Positions 23,526 through 34,668 of a stretch of 64,000 nucleotides of DNA are shown here, piece after piece. A model generated the notes under the pieces. That model made no database searches and was not told where the DNA came from. It saw only the letters and a program-made list of their open reading frames with translations. Made by a program: the position numbers and the translations under genes. Every line of letters begins with the position of its first letter. Positions within the stretch are counted from its first letter, which is position 1. Source of the stretch: an uncultured Oligoflexia bacterium (GTDB taxonomy: Bacteria; Bdellovibrionota; Bacteriovoracia; Bacteriovoracales; Bacteriovoracaceae); NCBI GenBank assembly GCA_913058265.1, contig CAJXPQ010000010.1:1-64000 (forward strand), written 5' to 3'.

Positions 23526-24485
23526 TTATTTATAAAAGGGCATGGACTTACCCTTTCTGATTGTTGCGAAACTTTTGAATGCAGATGGGTTGTAGGCCCC
23601 GAAGACTAAGAAACACATTAGCATTGATGATTTCAAACTTGAATAAATATTAAGCCATCTCAAACCAATCGTTATTGACTCAGATTGATAATCAATATAA
23701 TGCCAGAAAAAACTGGGGTTGAATAAGATATCACCGTCAGATAAATTAGCTTCATATAGATCGAGGTACTTTACGATCTTGTCATTTTTTATCGCATCAT
23801 CGCTTAAGTTTAATTCACTTGTTAGAAGTGGACCACCGTTAGCTATGGGTTTAACTACAGGGTTTAGTGATGTTGGTAATATCCTCCATCTTTTCTTTCC
23901 AAGTAGTTGTATTGAGAAATTATTAGTCATGCCGGCATGTAGTGGTGTGAAGTTAGAATTACCACCAATAAAAAACTGATAAGAGGTTGTGAATGAAGGC
24001 CATGGAATATATTCTTTTAAAAAATTAAAATCAGCTTCTTCTCTTAGTTCTGGATAGTTTTGTAAGATATTGGCAACTCTCGCATTTTTAACTGAACCTG
24101 TTCGAATCTCTTCAATTGTTGTCGATAGCGTTTGAGCTTTCATATCTCCATGAGCTGTAATGACAGTTTCATCATTTCCAAAACGTTCAGAGAGAGTGTC
24201 AAGTGTCCAACTAGAGCATTGCCAATCCTTCGTAGCATCTTTGATGATAAGTGGTTTATTTCGAAGGTAGTACTTGAAAAAGAAATCTCTAGGAGTAATT
24301 TCTGTTACCTCATCAATTGGATAGATTTTTCCGGGACCAGTTTTCTGGAGGTATCTTAATAAGTAAGAGTTATAGTTAGTTTGTAAATTAAGAAAAAAGG
24401 TATTAAAAACAGATTTTGGCAGATAATTATCTAGCAGCCAGAATATATTTGCTATTTGTCTTTGGAGTATATGAAATCTTTTCAT
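23526..24485 (-). CDS. Cupin_8/JmjC-like oxygenase-fold protein
   Basis: About 319 residues, with the ATG at 24485 preferred over TTG at 24500. The fold signature of Cupin_8 proteins is clear: KPLIIKDATKDW (about 82-93), then TPLHAGMTNNFSIQLLGKKR (186-205) and NPSFFWHYID (261-270). In this family the iron site is HxD...H; here the first part reads H-A-G (188-190), so the carboxylate ligand is missing from its usual place, while His267 is kept. The protein may be a binding or structural relative, or use another ligand. Converges on the glycosyltransferase gene with a two-base gap. A hydrophobic C-terminal segment (about 290-305) is present. Confidence 0.78.
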   Translation of the reverse strand: MKRFHILQRQIANIFWLLDNYLPKSVFNTFFLNLQTNYNSYLLRYLQKTGPGKIYPIDEVTEITPRDFFFKYYLRNKPLIIKDATKDWQCSSWTLDTLSERFGNDETVITAHGDMKAQTLSTTIEEIRTGSVKNARVANILQNYPELREEADFNFLKEYIPWPSFTTSYQFFIGGNSNFTPLHAGMTNNFSIQLLGKKRWRILPTSLNPVVKPIANGGPLLTSELNLSDDAIKNDKIVKYLDLYEANLSDGDILFNPSFFWHYIDYQSESITIGLRWLNIYSSLKSSMLMCFLVFGAYNPSAFKSFATIRKGKSMPFYK

Positions 24486-24571
24486 AACCCATTCTACCAA
24501 GGAGTTGGTCTATTTCAAGTATCAAGTATCAAATGTTGACTTTGTGTGTTATTTGATGATACTTACCAGGA

Positions 24572-25087
24572 ATGAATGAAACATACGATTTAATCTGTGA
24601 GAGGATTCCATTTACTCGTAAAGACGAATTTATGAAGCTTATTACAAGAACTATCTATACAAGTAGCGATACCTCTAAGAGTACATATGCTATTCACGAT
24701 AACGTCCTATTTAAACTCTCAGAGTTCTTAAAAGGATTTTCTCCTTTCAATAATGAACTTGGTAAAGGGAACTCCTATGAAGCTGCAGTTCAAGCTTTAA
24801 TGATTGTTTTTGAGGAGTTAGGGGTCGATATTGAGAAAGAGGAATGTTTTATACTTTTCCATATAAAAGATTTAGGTAAGTTTCGCATGCGCGAAGAGAA
24901 GTTATATAAAGAACTGACTGAACTTTGGCATAAGCATAAAGATTATAAATTAACTGATAATGAATTCTCCAGGGCATTAAAAAATATGATGAGAATTGGA
25001 GTTATCGATTATAGAAGAGCGAACCTTCAAATTAAGCCATCATTCTTAATTCGATATAGAACAAGAAAGTTAAATGAGCGATTTTAA
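24572..25087 (+). CDS. Unknown cytoplasmic protein coupled to an RNA helicase gene
   Basis: 171 residues, no signal peptide, mostly helical and charged. The C-terminal ~60 residues (LTDNEFSRALKNMMRIGVID, then YRRANLQIKPSFLIRYRTR) look like a winged-helix with a basic wing, which could bind nucleic acid. Not recognised. It overlaps the DEAD-box helicase gene by 14 bases, so the two are translated together. A role in RNA metabolism is a fair guess from that partner. The first ATG at 24572 has a weak upstream RBS (CAGGA). Confidence 0.7.
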   Translation: MNETYDLICERIPFTRKDEFMKLITRTIYTSSDTSKSTYAIHDNVLFKLSEFLKGFSPFNNELGKGNSYEAAVQALMIVFEELGVDIEKEECFILFHIKDLGKFRMREEKLYKELTELWHKHKDYKLTDNEFSRALKNMMRIGVIDYRRANLQIKPSFLIRYRTRKLNERF

Positions 25088-26303
25088 TTCTTTTGGGTTC
25101 AGTTCCCAACTAAAAGCACAAATTCGGCTAAAAGGTTATGAAACTCCAACGCCTATTCAATCCCAGTCCATCCCCCATCTATTAAAGGGAAGAGACTTGC
25201 TTGGTATTGCTCAGACTGGCTCAGGTAAAACGGCAGCCTTTTCTTTACCGATCCTTCAAAGAATATTAGATAGTAAAATCACGATCGAATCAAACTGTGT
25301 TCGTTGCTTAATATTGGCTCCTACAAGAGAGCTTGCTTCTCAGATTGAAGGGAATATTAAGTTTTATGGCGAAAAAATGAACTTCACTTCAACAACAATT
25401 TTTGGTGGTGTTAGTAAATCAAAACAATTGGAAGCTCTTTCCGAGGGAGTCGATATACTTGTTGCGACACCAGGCAGACTTCTTGACCTTATAGAGGATG
25501 GCCGTGTTGATTTCTCTCAGCTAGATACTTTTGTTTTAGATGAAGCCGATACCATGCTTGATATGGGCTTTTTGAAAGATGTTAAAACAATAATTAGTAA
25601 GCTTCCAAAAAGTAAACATACACTATTGTTCTCAGCAACTATGCCACAGGCGATTGGAGAGCTTGCAGAGAGTTTATTAGATGATCCTCTCAAAATTTCT
25701 GTGGCGCCTGAAGCGACTACTGTTGAGACCATCAAACAGGAAGTTTATTTTATTGATAAAAAAGATAAGATGTATCTTCTATTAAATATTCTTGCTAAAC
25801 CAGAAGTTAAAAGTGTTCTTATATTTTGTAAGACAAAATTTGGCGCAAATCGAGTAGTTGAGCAACTAGATATCTCAATGATTAAATCTGCTGCAATTCA
25901 CTCTAGCAAATCTCAAAATGCTCGAGATAAGGCATTAGATTCTTTTAGAGCAGGAGAGATAAAGGTTCTAGTCGCAAGTGATATCGCTGCGAGAGGAATA
26001 GACGTTGATCATGTAACTCATGTCATTAATTATAATCTACCTGAAGACCCAAGTAACTATATTCACCGTATTGGCCGAACCGCTAGGGCCGGTCGAAATG
26101 GGCATGCTATCACTCTCTGTGTTATTGGTGAGCTGTCATTACTGAAAAATGTTGAAACAAAAATTGGTATATCTATACCAGTCATTCTGGATCAACCTTT
26201 CCATAAGGAATTTAGTCAGGACGCGCTTAATGAATTTAAAAAATCAAAGCCTGCTAAGAAGATTAAGAAAAATAATTCACATTCCAGACGTAGAAAGCGT
26301 TAG
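25074..26303 (+). CDS. DEAD-box RNA helicase (RhlE-like)
   Basis: ATP-dependent RNA helicase of 409 residues for RNA unwinding in ribosome assembly or mRNA decay. Motifs in order: Q-motif FSSQLKAQIRLKGYETPTPIQ, AQTGSGKT (I), PTREL (Ia), TPGR (Ib), DEAD (II), SATM (III), the ARGIDV region (V) and HRIGRTARAG (VI). The short basic C-terminal tail (KKIKKNNSHSRRRKR) resembles those of RhlE/SrmB relatives. The start lies within the upstream gene. No sign of truncation. Confidence 0.95.
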   Translation: MSDFNSFGFSSQLKAQIRLKGYETPTPIQSQSIPHLLKGRDLLGIAQTGSGKTAAFSLPILQRILDSKITIESNCVRCLILAPTRELASQIEGNIKFYGEKMNFTSTTIFGGVSKSKQLEALSEGVDILVATPGRLLDLIEDGRVDFSQLDTFVLDEADTMLDMGFLKDVKTIISKLPKSKHTLLFSATMPQAIGELAESLLDDPLKISVAPEATTVETIKQEVYFIDKKDKMYLLLNILAKPEVKSVLIFCKTKFGANRVVEQLDISMIKSAAIHSSKSQNARDKALDSFRAGEIKVLVASDIAARGIDVDHVTHVINYNLPEDPSNYIHRIGRTARAGRNGHAITLCVIGELSLLKNVETKIGISIPVILDQPFHKEFSQDALNEFKKSKPAKKIKKNNSHSRRRKR

Positions 26304-26366
26304 AGGATTAGATAAGATTGATCATGAAATGATCGCTCTATTAAAAGATTCCCGAGATAAGTCTTC

Positions 26367-26690
26367 CTAACATTCAATGTCACTAAAAAGATTATGAGTC
26401 GAACTCATTACTCCACCACTAACGGAATGTTGATATTCATCATTTAATAAAATCATAAAATCCAGCATTGTAGTAGTACAGTCTATAAGTAGGCCAAAGT
26501 CGTCACGCTCAGCTAAACAATTATATTCATATCTTGTTGAATTCTGAAGAACAACTTCAGCTCTTTGTCCTCTAACCGAAATGTTAATATTACTTGTTGA
26601 ATCATCTTTAATATCACATTCATAACTTCTTGCAGATGCCAGAGGTGATGTCAGTAATGATAGCAATGTCAGTATTAATAGTATTTTCAT
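26367..26690 (-). CDS. Small exported protein
   Basis: 107 residues with a clear signal peptide (MKILLILTLLSLLTSPLASA) and a mature domain of ~87 residues with four Cys, probably two disulphides. Similar in build to the small exported proteins at 10270 and 31169: short beta-rich mature part, N-terminal YECDIKDD. Function unknown. It stands alone between two unrelated genes. A short T-rich region follows but no clear terminator. Confidence 0.7.
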   Translation of the reverse strand: MKILLILTLLSLLTSPLASARSYECDIKDDSTSNINISVRGQRAEVVLQNSTRYEYNCLAERDDFGLLIDCTTTMLDFMILLNDEYQHSVSGGVMSSTHNLFSDIEC

Positions 26691-26791
26691 ATAGACTCCA
26701 TTTCCTCTATTTTATAGTTATAATAAAATAAGGATAGATGGGGAATTAACCTCCATAAACATCGAATATTATTAAGGTTGTCTTAATAGCC

Positions 26792-28828
<2,037 letters not shown>

Positions 28829-28867
28829 TTAACTATACCGAATCTATTAGATGGCATCAATATGATT

Positions 28868-29086
28868 TTAAGCTATATCTTGATAGTTTGCGATTATTAT
28901 TATTTTGCGACACCCTGTGTGTGAACAGAGAACAATTTCTTTTTTATAGTTTTTGGCAGATACATTCAATGTTCCGCAGTGTGGACAGTCAAACTGATAG
29001 AATAAGAGCATTTCTCCAGTCTGTGCATTAACTCTCATATTGTCTTCAATACTTAGAATGGATCTTTCAAGATTTTTTTTTGTCAA
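28868..29086 (-). CDS. Small zinc-ribbon protein
   Basis: Up to 72 residues. CPHC (about 34-37) and CSHTGC (about 53-58) can bind one zinc. The rest is a short beta hairpin plus tail. The long form starts with TTG at 29086; an ATG at 29038 gives 56 residues and keeps the ribbon. Neither has a strong RBS. Likely a nucleic-acid or protein-binding domain. Function unknown; no operon partner. Confidence 0.6.
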   Translation of the reverse strand: MTKKNLERSILSIEDNMRVNAQTGEMLLFYQFDCPHCGTLNVSAKNYKKEIVLCSHTGCRKIIIIANYQDIA

Positions 29087-29235
29087 TTAGACCTCAATGC
29101 ACAAATGTGACACATTAATTTCGGCTAGAATTTTGATTTACTAAAGAGTTAATTAAAAATATTCTTATAGACATATTTTAATCCAAAAACAGAATTTATT
29201 GTCTAAAGGTGACTAAAGAAATATAGTCGTTATCT

Positions 29236-29913
29236 ATGACAAGAAATAAATCAAATTTAGTTACGACAAATCAAGTTGGTATTAATGAAGGCTTAAGTTT
29301 ACTGAATGTTAGGTATACACTAGATAATTTTAAGAAACCCATACCTGACTTTTCAATTAAAATATTTGAGGAGATTTGGGAATGGATCAAATCTAATAAT
29401 AATAAATCACTTGTTATTGATGTTGGGTGTGGAGTAGGAGAGAGTTCATATCATCTTGCAAATAAATATAAAAATGACCTTGTCATTGGTATTGATAAAT
29501 CTCTAGTCCGTATTTCTAAAAACAATACATTTAAAAAGAATCCCCCGGCCAACTTAAAGATTGTGCGAGGTGATATTATTGATATCTGGAGATTATTCTA
29601 TAAGTATAGAGCAGAGTTTAGTATAAAGAAACAATACATTCTCTATCCTAATCCTTGGCCGCTTAAACATCATTTTAAAAAGCGTTGGCATGGTCATCCT
29701 GTATTCCCATTTATTCTCGCTTTAGAGACTCCAATAGAACTCCGGACAAACTGGAAACTATATCTAGAAGAATTTTCTTTTTGTTTGAATTTAAGGAATA
29801 AGTCCTTAGCAAGTATTGAAGGCTATAGTCCTAAGGTTATTGTTACACCTTTTGAAAGAAAGTTTTGTGAGTCAGAGCATGAACTCTTTAGACTAAACTA
29901 TAAGCCCCTATAA
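29236..29913 (+). CDS. trmB: tRNA (guanine-N7-)-methyltransferase-like (TrmB family)
   Basis: 225 residues. SAM-binding VIDVGCGVGESSYHLANKYK and the acidic IGIDKS are followed by ILYPNPWPLKHHFKKRW, the conserved YPNPWPK-H-KRR block of TrmB that holds the catalytic Asp/Pro region. The late ETPIELRTNWKLYLEEF is also family-typical (T-N/D-xx-Y). Makes m7G46 in the variable loop of tRNA. Differences from the usual sequence (Leu for Lys after PNPWP, a shorter N-terminus) make a family relative with another substrate possible. A strong bidirectional terminator follows. Confidence 0.78.
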   Translation: MTRNKSNLVTTNQVGINEGLSLLNVRYTLDNFKKPIPDFSIKIFEEIWEWIKSNNNKSLVIDVGCGVGESSYHLANKYKNDLVIGIDKSLVRISKNNTFKKNPPANLKIVRGDIIDIWRLFYKYRAEFSIKKQYILYPNPWPLKHHFKKRWHGHPVFPFILALETPIELRTNWKLYLEEFSFCLNLRNKSLASIEGYSPKVIVTPFERKFCESEHELFRLNYKPL

Positions 29914-29927
29914 ATTTTTTTAAATAA

Positions 29928-29954
29928 AATAAGGGCGCATTAAGCGCCCTTATT
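29928..29954. terminator. Bidirectional rho-independent terminator
   Basis: Perfect 11-bp stem AATAAGGGCGC / GCGCCCTTATT, loop ATTAA. Shared by two convergent genes (TrmB-like and glutaminase-like paralogue B). Confidence 0.85.
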
Positions 29955-29977
29955 ATTTATGATATATATTTTTAATT

Positions 29978-31009
29978 CTACTCAGTTCTTTTTTCCTTGA
30001 TTTCACCCTTAGCATCTTTTAGCTCTTTAGGATTAAAAGAGTTTTGAACATAGTTTCTACCATTTTGATAATTTTCTTCAGTGTGTACTGATAGCGCCGG
30101 AGGTGCAGCGTAGTTACTTCCTGTTTCTCCGTAGGCTAAATAACGTAAGTCCATTTCATTGTAATAGTACATAGGTGCAACTGAGTAAAAACACCATGCT
30201 GTATCGTGGTTTTTATCCACTTCGGCAATAGAGTCAACTTGCTTACATGTAATGTCGATACTGTCATTACCAACCATCTCTAGTTTACTCATAGTACTGT
30301 TAATTTCATTAACTTCTGTTTGGTATTTTGCTATTTTTTTCTTGTACTTCTTAATGCTCGATTTAGATGAAGTATTACGTAGTTTACTTTTGTTTTTTGC
30401 TAGTTTTTCTTCAGCTTCAGCTTTATCATTAAGAAGTTCTTGTTTTCTAATCTTCCAAAGAATTTCACCTCTGACTGTAAGAGCTTCAACCCACTCTGAA
30501 GGTGACGCAGGTCTCGTGTATAAGTTCCAGGACTCTTGATCCGTGTACGGGTATGATGCATCGTAAGCAAGGTCAAGGTAGCGGTCTACAACAACATCTT
30601 CATTCTCAATTGATAGCATTGGGGCCACATGGTAATCCCAAGTAATATTCGATCTAAACATGCCAATATCTCTTTTACTAACACCATCAACAGAAAAGAA
30701 TTTTCTTTCGAACCAACCCATTTTTCCGCGTCCCATATTATCTAGTTCACGGTTAAATTTATTTGTGTAATGAATGAAGATCTTTGAAGAATCTACATTT
30801 CTTTTTTGCTTCATGCTGTAGGCCCATAGATGTGCCCGTCTATAACAGTCCTTACCTTTAAGATCAGTACGCATTTCACTCCAAATACGAGTTAACTCAT
30901 TTTCAGAATGATCAGATGGCGTGTAATTTGTCATCGGTGAGTAAGGTGCGGCCATAACCGCGGAGGATAAGCTTAAAGTAGCTATTGTTCCCAATAAAAA
31001 TGCTTTCAT
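29978..31009 (-). CDS. Exported protein-glutaminase-like enzyme (paralogue B)
   Basis: 343 residues, signal peptide 1-20. Same triad pattern as paralogue A: KDCYRRAHLW (Cys55), ITWDYHVAPM (His127) and VVVDRYL (Asp142). An insertion of lysine-rich coiled coil (about 205-245) is unique to this copy. The C-terminal part ends YYYNEMDLRYLAYGETGSNY, AAPPALSVHTEENYQNGRNY and VQNSF, also shared with paralogue A at 10761-11780. The two are diverged but clearly related, separated by 18 kb, and each sits near a small exported-protein gene on the same strand. Probable deamidation of protein Gln outside the cell; catalytic role inferred. Confidence 0.72.
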   Translation of the reverse strand: MKAFLLGTIATLSLSSAVMAAPYSPMTNYTPSDHSENELTRIWSEMRTDLKGKDCYRRAHLWAYSMKQKRNVDSSKIFIHYTNKFNRELDNMGRGKMGWFERKFFSVDGVSKRDIGMFRSNITWDYHVAPMLSIENEDVVVDRYLDLAYDASYPYTDQESWNLYTRPASPSEWVEALTVRGEILWKIRKQELLNDKAEAEEKLAKNKSKLRNTSSKSSIKKYKKKIAKYQTEVNEINSTMSKLEMVGNDSIDITCKQVDSIAEVDKNHDTAWCFYSVAPMYYYNEMDLRYLAYGETGSNYAAPPALSVHTEENYQNGRNYVQNSFNPKELKDAKGEIKEKRTE

Positions 31010-31168
31010 ATCTAGACCCCTTATATGAAAAATATAATTTAAATTTAACTGTGGGGGTTATAGCATAGGTAGAATTTTTGAGGAGTTAAAATGACTAGTT
31101 GTGTAAAAAATATAATGCGGCGAGTACTTTTTCGAATTTAACTCTGACGGCCTTGTGATAATAGGATG

Positions 31169-31549
31169 TTAGACCCTTTTCATGTCAATGCAGATTTTAT
31201 CATCAGTGCTATCATTATTACCATTATTAATCTCTATTTCCTTGATGAAGTTATCACTTACTCCATAGAGCTGAAGGTAACTGTCGCCGCTCTCAAGGGT
31301 ACCAGAACCACAGTTTTCAAACTGAATACCATCAAAGTTTTCACATTGAATAAAAGGACCTGGTCTAAGAACTGTTATTCTATAGCTAGAGCCTCTTACA
31401 GTTATATAGTCTCCGTCAAAAGAGACCTTAACGCTACAATTCCTATCTGTTGCTATATTCTTACCAGTATATGTTCCATTTTCAAGAGTATATGCATAAG
31501 AAGATAGTGAACCAACTAGTAATAGAGTAAACAAGATAAAACTTTTCAT
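31169..31549 (-). CDS. Small exported protein upstream of glutaminase paralogue B
   Basis: 126 residues with signal peptide (MKSFILFTLLLVGSLSSYAY). The mature part is beta-rich with four Cys (CSVKV, CENFDGIQFENC, CIDMK). In size and Cys content it resembles the small exported proteins at 26367 and 10270, but I cannot show homology by eye. Encoded upstream of paralogue B on the same strand, with a 160-base gap, so cotranscription is uncertain. Function unknown. Confidence 0.7.
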   Translation of the reverse strand: MKSFILFTLLLVGSLSSYAYTLENGTYTGKNIATDRNCSVKVSFDGDYITVRGSSYRITVLRPGPFIQCENFDGIQFENCGSGTLESGDSYLQLYGVSDNFIKEIEINNGNNDSTDDKICIDMKRV

Positions 31550-31660
31550 ATACTTCTCCAGTAAGAATTAAACTGTCTGTATTGTGTCAGTTTAAACGCC
31601 ATAATACAGTTCGTTTGAACATTTTTTAGAGATGTATAGAACTTATACAAATATTAAATT

Positions 31661-32887
31661 TTAGGAGTTTAGGCCGTGCTTTTTAGCTATTTTATCGAAG
31701 TACTGCATATTAACTTTTGCAAAATGCCTCTTCTGTACATAGCTTCCTGGATAAAAGCTTTTCTTGTAACCGTAAGCAACTATATCTTTTAGACGCTTAA
31801 GCGGAATATCAAAATTATCAACCGCAAGTCTATATTCTTTTGAGACAGTTGTATTTGAAACTAATCTATTATCGGTACATATAGTTGTCGCCATTCTGTT
31901 ATCGAGCATGTCTTTGAACTTGTGATCCCTAAGGCTTTTTATTTCAGGGTTTGTTTGCATATTGGAAGTAAGACAAACTTCAATCACAGTTCTTCTATCT
32001 GCTATATATGAAGATAGGTTTTTTATATACTTATGTTTATCCTTAATTGTTGGATCCAGAATTCTCTCAGGCATAAATAGTGAGTAACCATGGCCAATCC
32101 TATCAGCATAACATTCTGTTATCGCCTCAAAAATACTTTCTGCACCATATGCCTCACCAGCATGAACAGTTTTATGCATAAAGTGTTTATGAGCATACTC
32201 GTATACTTCTTTAAACTTACCTGCAGGATAACCTTCTTCTTGACCGGCCAGATCAATTCCAACTATTGGCAAGGCTTTGTCATCACGGAGCTTTATAGAG
32301 GCCCTAACCATCTCCATAGCACCCATTGTGATCACTTTCATTGGTTTGGCGTAATTCATAACAGAGAAGAGATCTTTATAGTATGGAGAAAAATTTTCAG
32401 TAAACATTCTCATTGCACAATTTATAATCCCGTAATGAAACTCCGGCTTACCTTCTATCTTAACTTGATCTGAATTATTGAATTCTGTTTGTGCTCTTTT
32501 TAATCCTTTATCTGTTGCTGTTAGGATAGATTCAAATGTTAAACCTTTACTGTGGTCTATTAAAAGTTGAGGTGCAAATCTTACCTCAATATAGTTCACA
32601 TTATCTGCAAGGCTATCGACTCCTAGCTCGTATGAAGTTTGCTCAATATTTTCCAAATCACGAAGAATAGAGCATGTGTATTGAAAGCCGTGAAGATATT
32701 CACCAAGATTGGCGTAATTATCTTTGAAAACTAATTCTCTTAGACCGTCTTCTTCAAAAGAAGGAAGATCAATTTTCATTCTTTTGGCCATATCTATTAA
32801 ACTACTTAATCTATTGGAACCATCTAGGTGAAGATGTATATCATTTTTCGGCATTTCTTTTAGGAATTCATCTGTATATTTCATCAT
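31661..32887 (-). CDS. Adenosine-deaminase-family metal-dependent deaminase
   Basis: 408 residues, amidohydrolase barrel. KNDIHLHLDGS has the first metal-binding His pair. GIDLAGQEEG is the substrate region, TVHAGEAYGAESIFEAI the third His and the catalytic Glu. DRIGHGYSL and ICTDNRLVS give the catalytic His and metal-binding Asp. Deaminates adenosine or a related purine (possibly adenine or a modified nucleoside) in purine salvage. Somewhat longer than E. coli Add (333), with extra loops. It lies 43 bases after the DUF1415 gene at the end of the lysine operon, so it may ride on the same transcript though unrelated in function. Confidence 0.85.
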   Translation of the reverse strand: MMKYTDEFLKEMPKNDIHLHLDGSNRLSSLIDMAKRMKIDLPSFEEDGLRELVFKDNYANLGEYLHGFQYTCSILRDLENIEQTSYELGVDSLADNVNYIEVRFAPQLLIDHSKGLTFESILTATDKGLKRAQTEFNNSDQVKIEGKPEFHYGIINCAMRMFTENFSPYYKDLFSVMNYAKPMKVITMGAMEMVRASIKLRDDKALPIVGIDLAGQEEGYPAGKFKEVYEYAHKHFMHKTVHAGEAYGAESIFEAITECYADRIGHGYSLFMPERILDPTIKDKHKYIKNLSSYIADRRTVIEVCLTSNMQTNPEIKSLRDHKFKDMLDNRMATTICTDNRLVSNTTVSKEYRLAVDNFDIPLKRLKDIVAYGYKKSFYPGSYVQKRHFAKVNMQYFDKIAKKHGLNS

Positions 32888-32930
32888 TGTATATTAAAGG
32901 TGCCAGGACCTTTTTGGTACTTACGGTGCG

Positions 32931-33461
32931 TTAGAATTTAAAAAGTTCTTTACACCTTTCTAAAGAAAGTTCATTTAATGTTTCTTCATTTCGCGTATTT
33001 ATCATTTTAGCCTCTTCTATGTTTTGGAGCGCTAGTTCTACTTCTTCAAAACGTAGTATATGAATAATAGGATATGGGGAGCGATTGACAAGATTTATAC
33101 GATCCGTCGGATCTGTTTTATCAAAGCAAAAATTTGGATGAAAACAGACCAGTTGAAATATGGTTTCCAGTTTTAATTCTTCAAGAATGGCCTCGCAACT
33201 TCCTACAAAGTCATTAAAATCTAGAAAATCACCGTTAAAATCTGTGTATGCAATGATTGAGTTTGAAATGTCTGTTTTACTTGAATCCTGAATCTCAGAT
33301 AATTCATCTAGAAAGAAGCTGAATTGATCATCAAAGTTTTTTGCATTGCTAACCTCAATGCGAATAAGACCCTTTTCAAAAGGTACCTTAGCAAAAGGGC
33401 AAAGGTTGAGGGCAATGATTGTATCTGAAATCCATTGATTAATATTCTCTTTAGATTTCAC
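32931..33461 (-). CDS. DUF1415 family protein
   Basis: 176 residues. The N-terminal INQWISDTIIALNLCPFAKV, then PFEKGLIRIEV, is the DUF1415 hallmark, with one conserved Cys in NLCPFA. A later block FQLVCFHPNFCF, then DPTDRINLVNRSPYPIIHIL, is also typical. The family is widespread in proteobacteria with no assigned role. Here it overlaps by eleven bases the aminotransferase gene at the end of the lysine operon, so a side role in amino-acid metabolism is possible. Confidence 0.85.
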   Translation of the reverse strand: MKSKENINQWISDTIIALNLCPFAKVPFEKGLIRIEVSNAKNFDDQFSFFLDELSEIQDSSKTDISNSIIAYTDFNGDFLDFNDFVGSCEAILEELKLETIFQLVCFHPNFCFDKTDPTDRINLVNRSPYPIIHILRFEEVELALQNIEEAKMINTRNEETLNELSLERCKELFKF

Positions 33462-34668
33462 GTGGGTGAAACCTTTTCATACGAACAAGAAACTCTAGTA
33501 CATCTTCTTTGTTCTTAGCATAGCAAATTCGAAAGAATCCAGGAGTCGTAAGTCCAAGTTCTTTTCCTGGTGTCATATTAATCTTTAGCTTATTAATAAA
33601 GTGGCTGAAAAGTTTAGTTTCATCTTCAAAGCTTTCACAGTGATCAGATAGATCCATCATCATAAATAGACCGGATTCGCATGGGTTAAGCTTTATATTA
33701 GGTAAGCTTTTTTTAAACATTTTGTCTAAAGCCGCAAGTCTTGTATTGTTAATCTTAATAAAGTTTTTCAAAAATGGGTCATCTGAAAGCAGACTTTTCA
33801 CTAGCAACTGAGTATGAGTTGATATGGGATGAAAATAGGATAGCTCCTGCATGACTTTTAAAAGTTCAGTATCCTCAGTGTAAAACATTCCAACTTTTAA
33901 GCCTGCTAGAGCAAAGTCTTTTGCAAGTCCATAGAGGAGATGGGCCTTGGCACCTGCAGCAAAAGCATCTTGATAAAGTGAGTGGTGAGGTCTACGGTCG
34001 TGATTAGACAGGGCATATATTTCATCGGATATAAGCTCGAGGTCGTATTTTTTTGCAAAATTGATGATATCAACGATAAATTGTTTAGATAGGATTTCAC
34101 CTGTTGGATTATTTGGCTGAGTGATTAGTATTGCTTTAATCTTAGATTTATCTGGAGCCTCGTTATAAATTTTTTCAAAGTTTCTGATGCTTAATGAAAA
34201 ATCCGTACAATGAGATTGCTGCACTTTCAAGAATTTACAACCAAACCTTTTAGTAAAGTCATATTCAAAACCGGTATAATATGGTGATGGTATCATGATA
34301 ATATCGCCTTGATCAAACATGGCAAAACTGAGGCTTTCACATATTGCAGAGACACCAGTTTGCATGACTAGGTTTGTTTGCTTTATGTGATTTATTCTTA
34401 AGTACCTTTCAAGAAAGTCTGCACATGTAATTCGTACATCCTCCATTCCATAGAGGGTGTTATACTGAATATGATTTGAATCGAGTTTTAAGGCTTGATT
34501 TAGCTTTGGCAAAAGTATTTCATCCATAAGATGATTCTCTGCAGTTCCAAAGTTTAAATATCCCCGTGGATTCTTAAGTGAATATGGATCTTCTGCACAC
34601 AATCCATGGCCTATAATAATGGCAGATGGCGTTGATTGTAACTTTTTCGCTCGTTTTGATATCGTCAC
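33451..34668 (-). CDS. ACC-synthase-like aminotransferase, candidate DapC
   Basis: PLP enzyme of fold type I, 405 residues, starting with GTG that overlaps the upstream stop (GTGA). Sequence blocks GYLNFGTAENHL, MIPSPYYTGFEYDF, ITQPNNPTGEILS, LISDEIYAL and YGLAKDFALAGLKVG (Schiff-base Lys in AKD) match the 1-aminocyclopropane-1-carboxylate-synthase-like branch rather than common aspartate or acetylornithine aminotransferases. The operon has dapD and a deacylase but no other aminotransferase. The likely reaction is therefore N-succinyl-2-amino-6-ketopimelate to N-succinyl-diaminopimelate. That role is inference from context; family placement is read from sequence. Confidence 0.8.
   Translation of the reverse strand: MTISKRAKKLQSTPSAIIIGHGLCAEDPYSLKNPRGYLNFGTAENHLMDEILLPKLNQALKLDSNHIQYNTLYGMEDVRITCADFLERYLRINHIKQTNLVMQTGVSAICESLSFAMFDQGDIIMIPSPYYTGFEYDFTKRFGCKFLKVQQSHCTDFSLSIRNFEKIYNEAPDKSKIKAILITQPNNPTGEILSKQFIVDIINFAKKYDLELISDEIYALSNHDRRPHHSLYQDAFAAGAKAHLLYGLAKDFALAGLKVGMFYTEDTELLKVMQELSYFHPISTHTQLLVKSLLSDDPFLKNFIKINNTRLAALDKMFKKSLPNIKLNPCESGLFMMMDLSDHCESFEDETKLFSHFINKLKINMTPGKELGLTTPGFFRICYAKNKEDVLEFLVRMKRFHPREI

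Noticed and set aside
29078-29090. TTGACA on the minus strand as a -35 box
   Set aside because: It coincides with the TTG start of the zinc-ribbon gene and no -10 follows at the right distance.
31166-31507. 113-residue plus-strand frame
   Set aside because: Lies antisense to the small exported protein with signal peptide at 31169-31549; that one has the better start and features.
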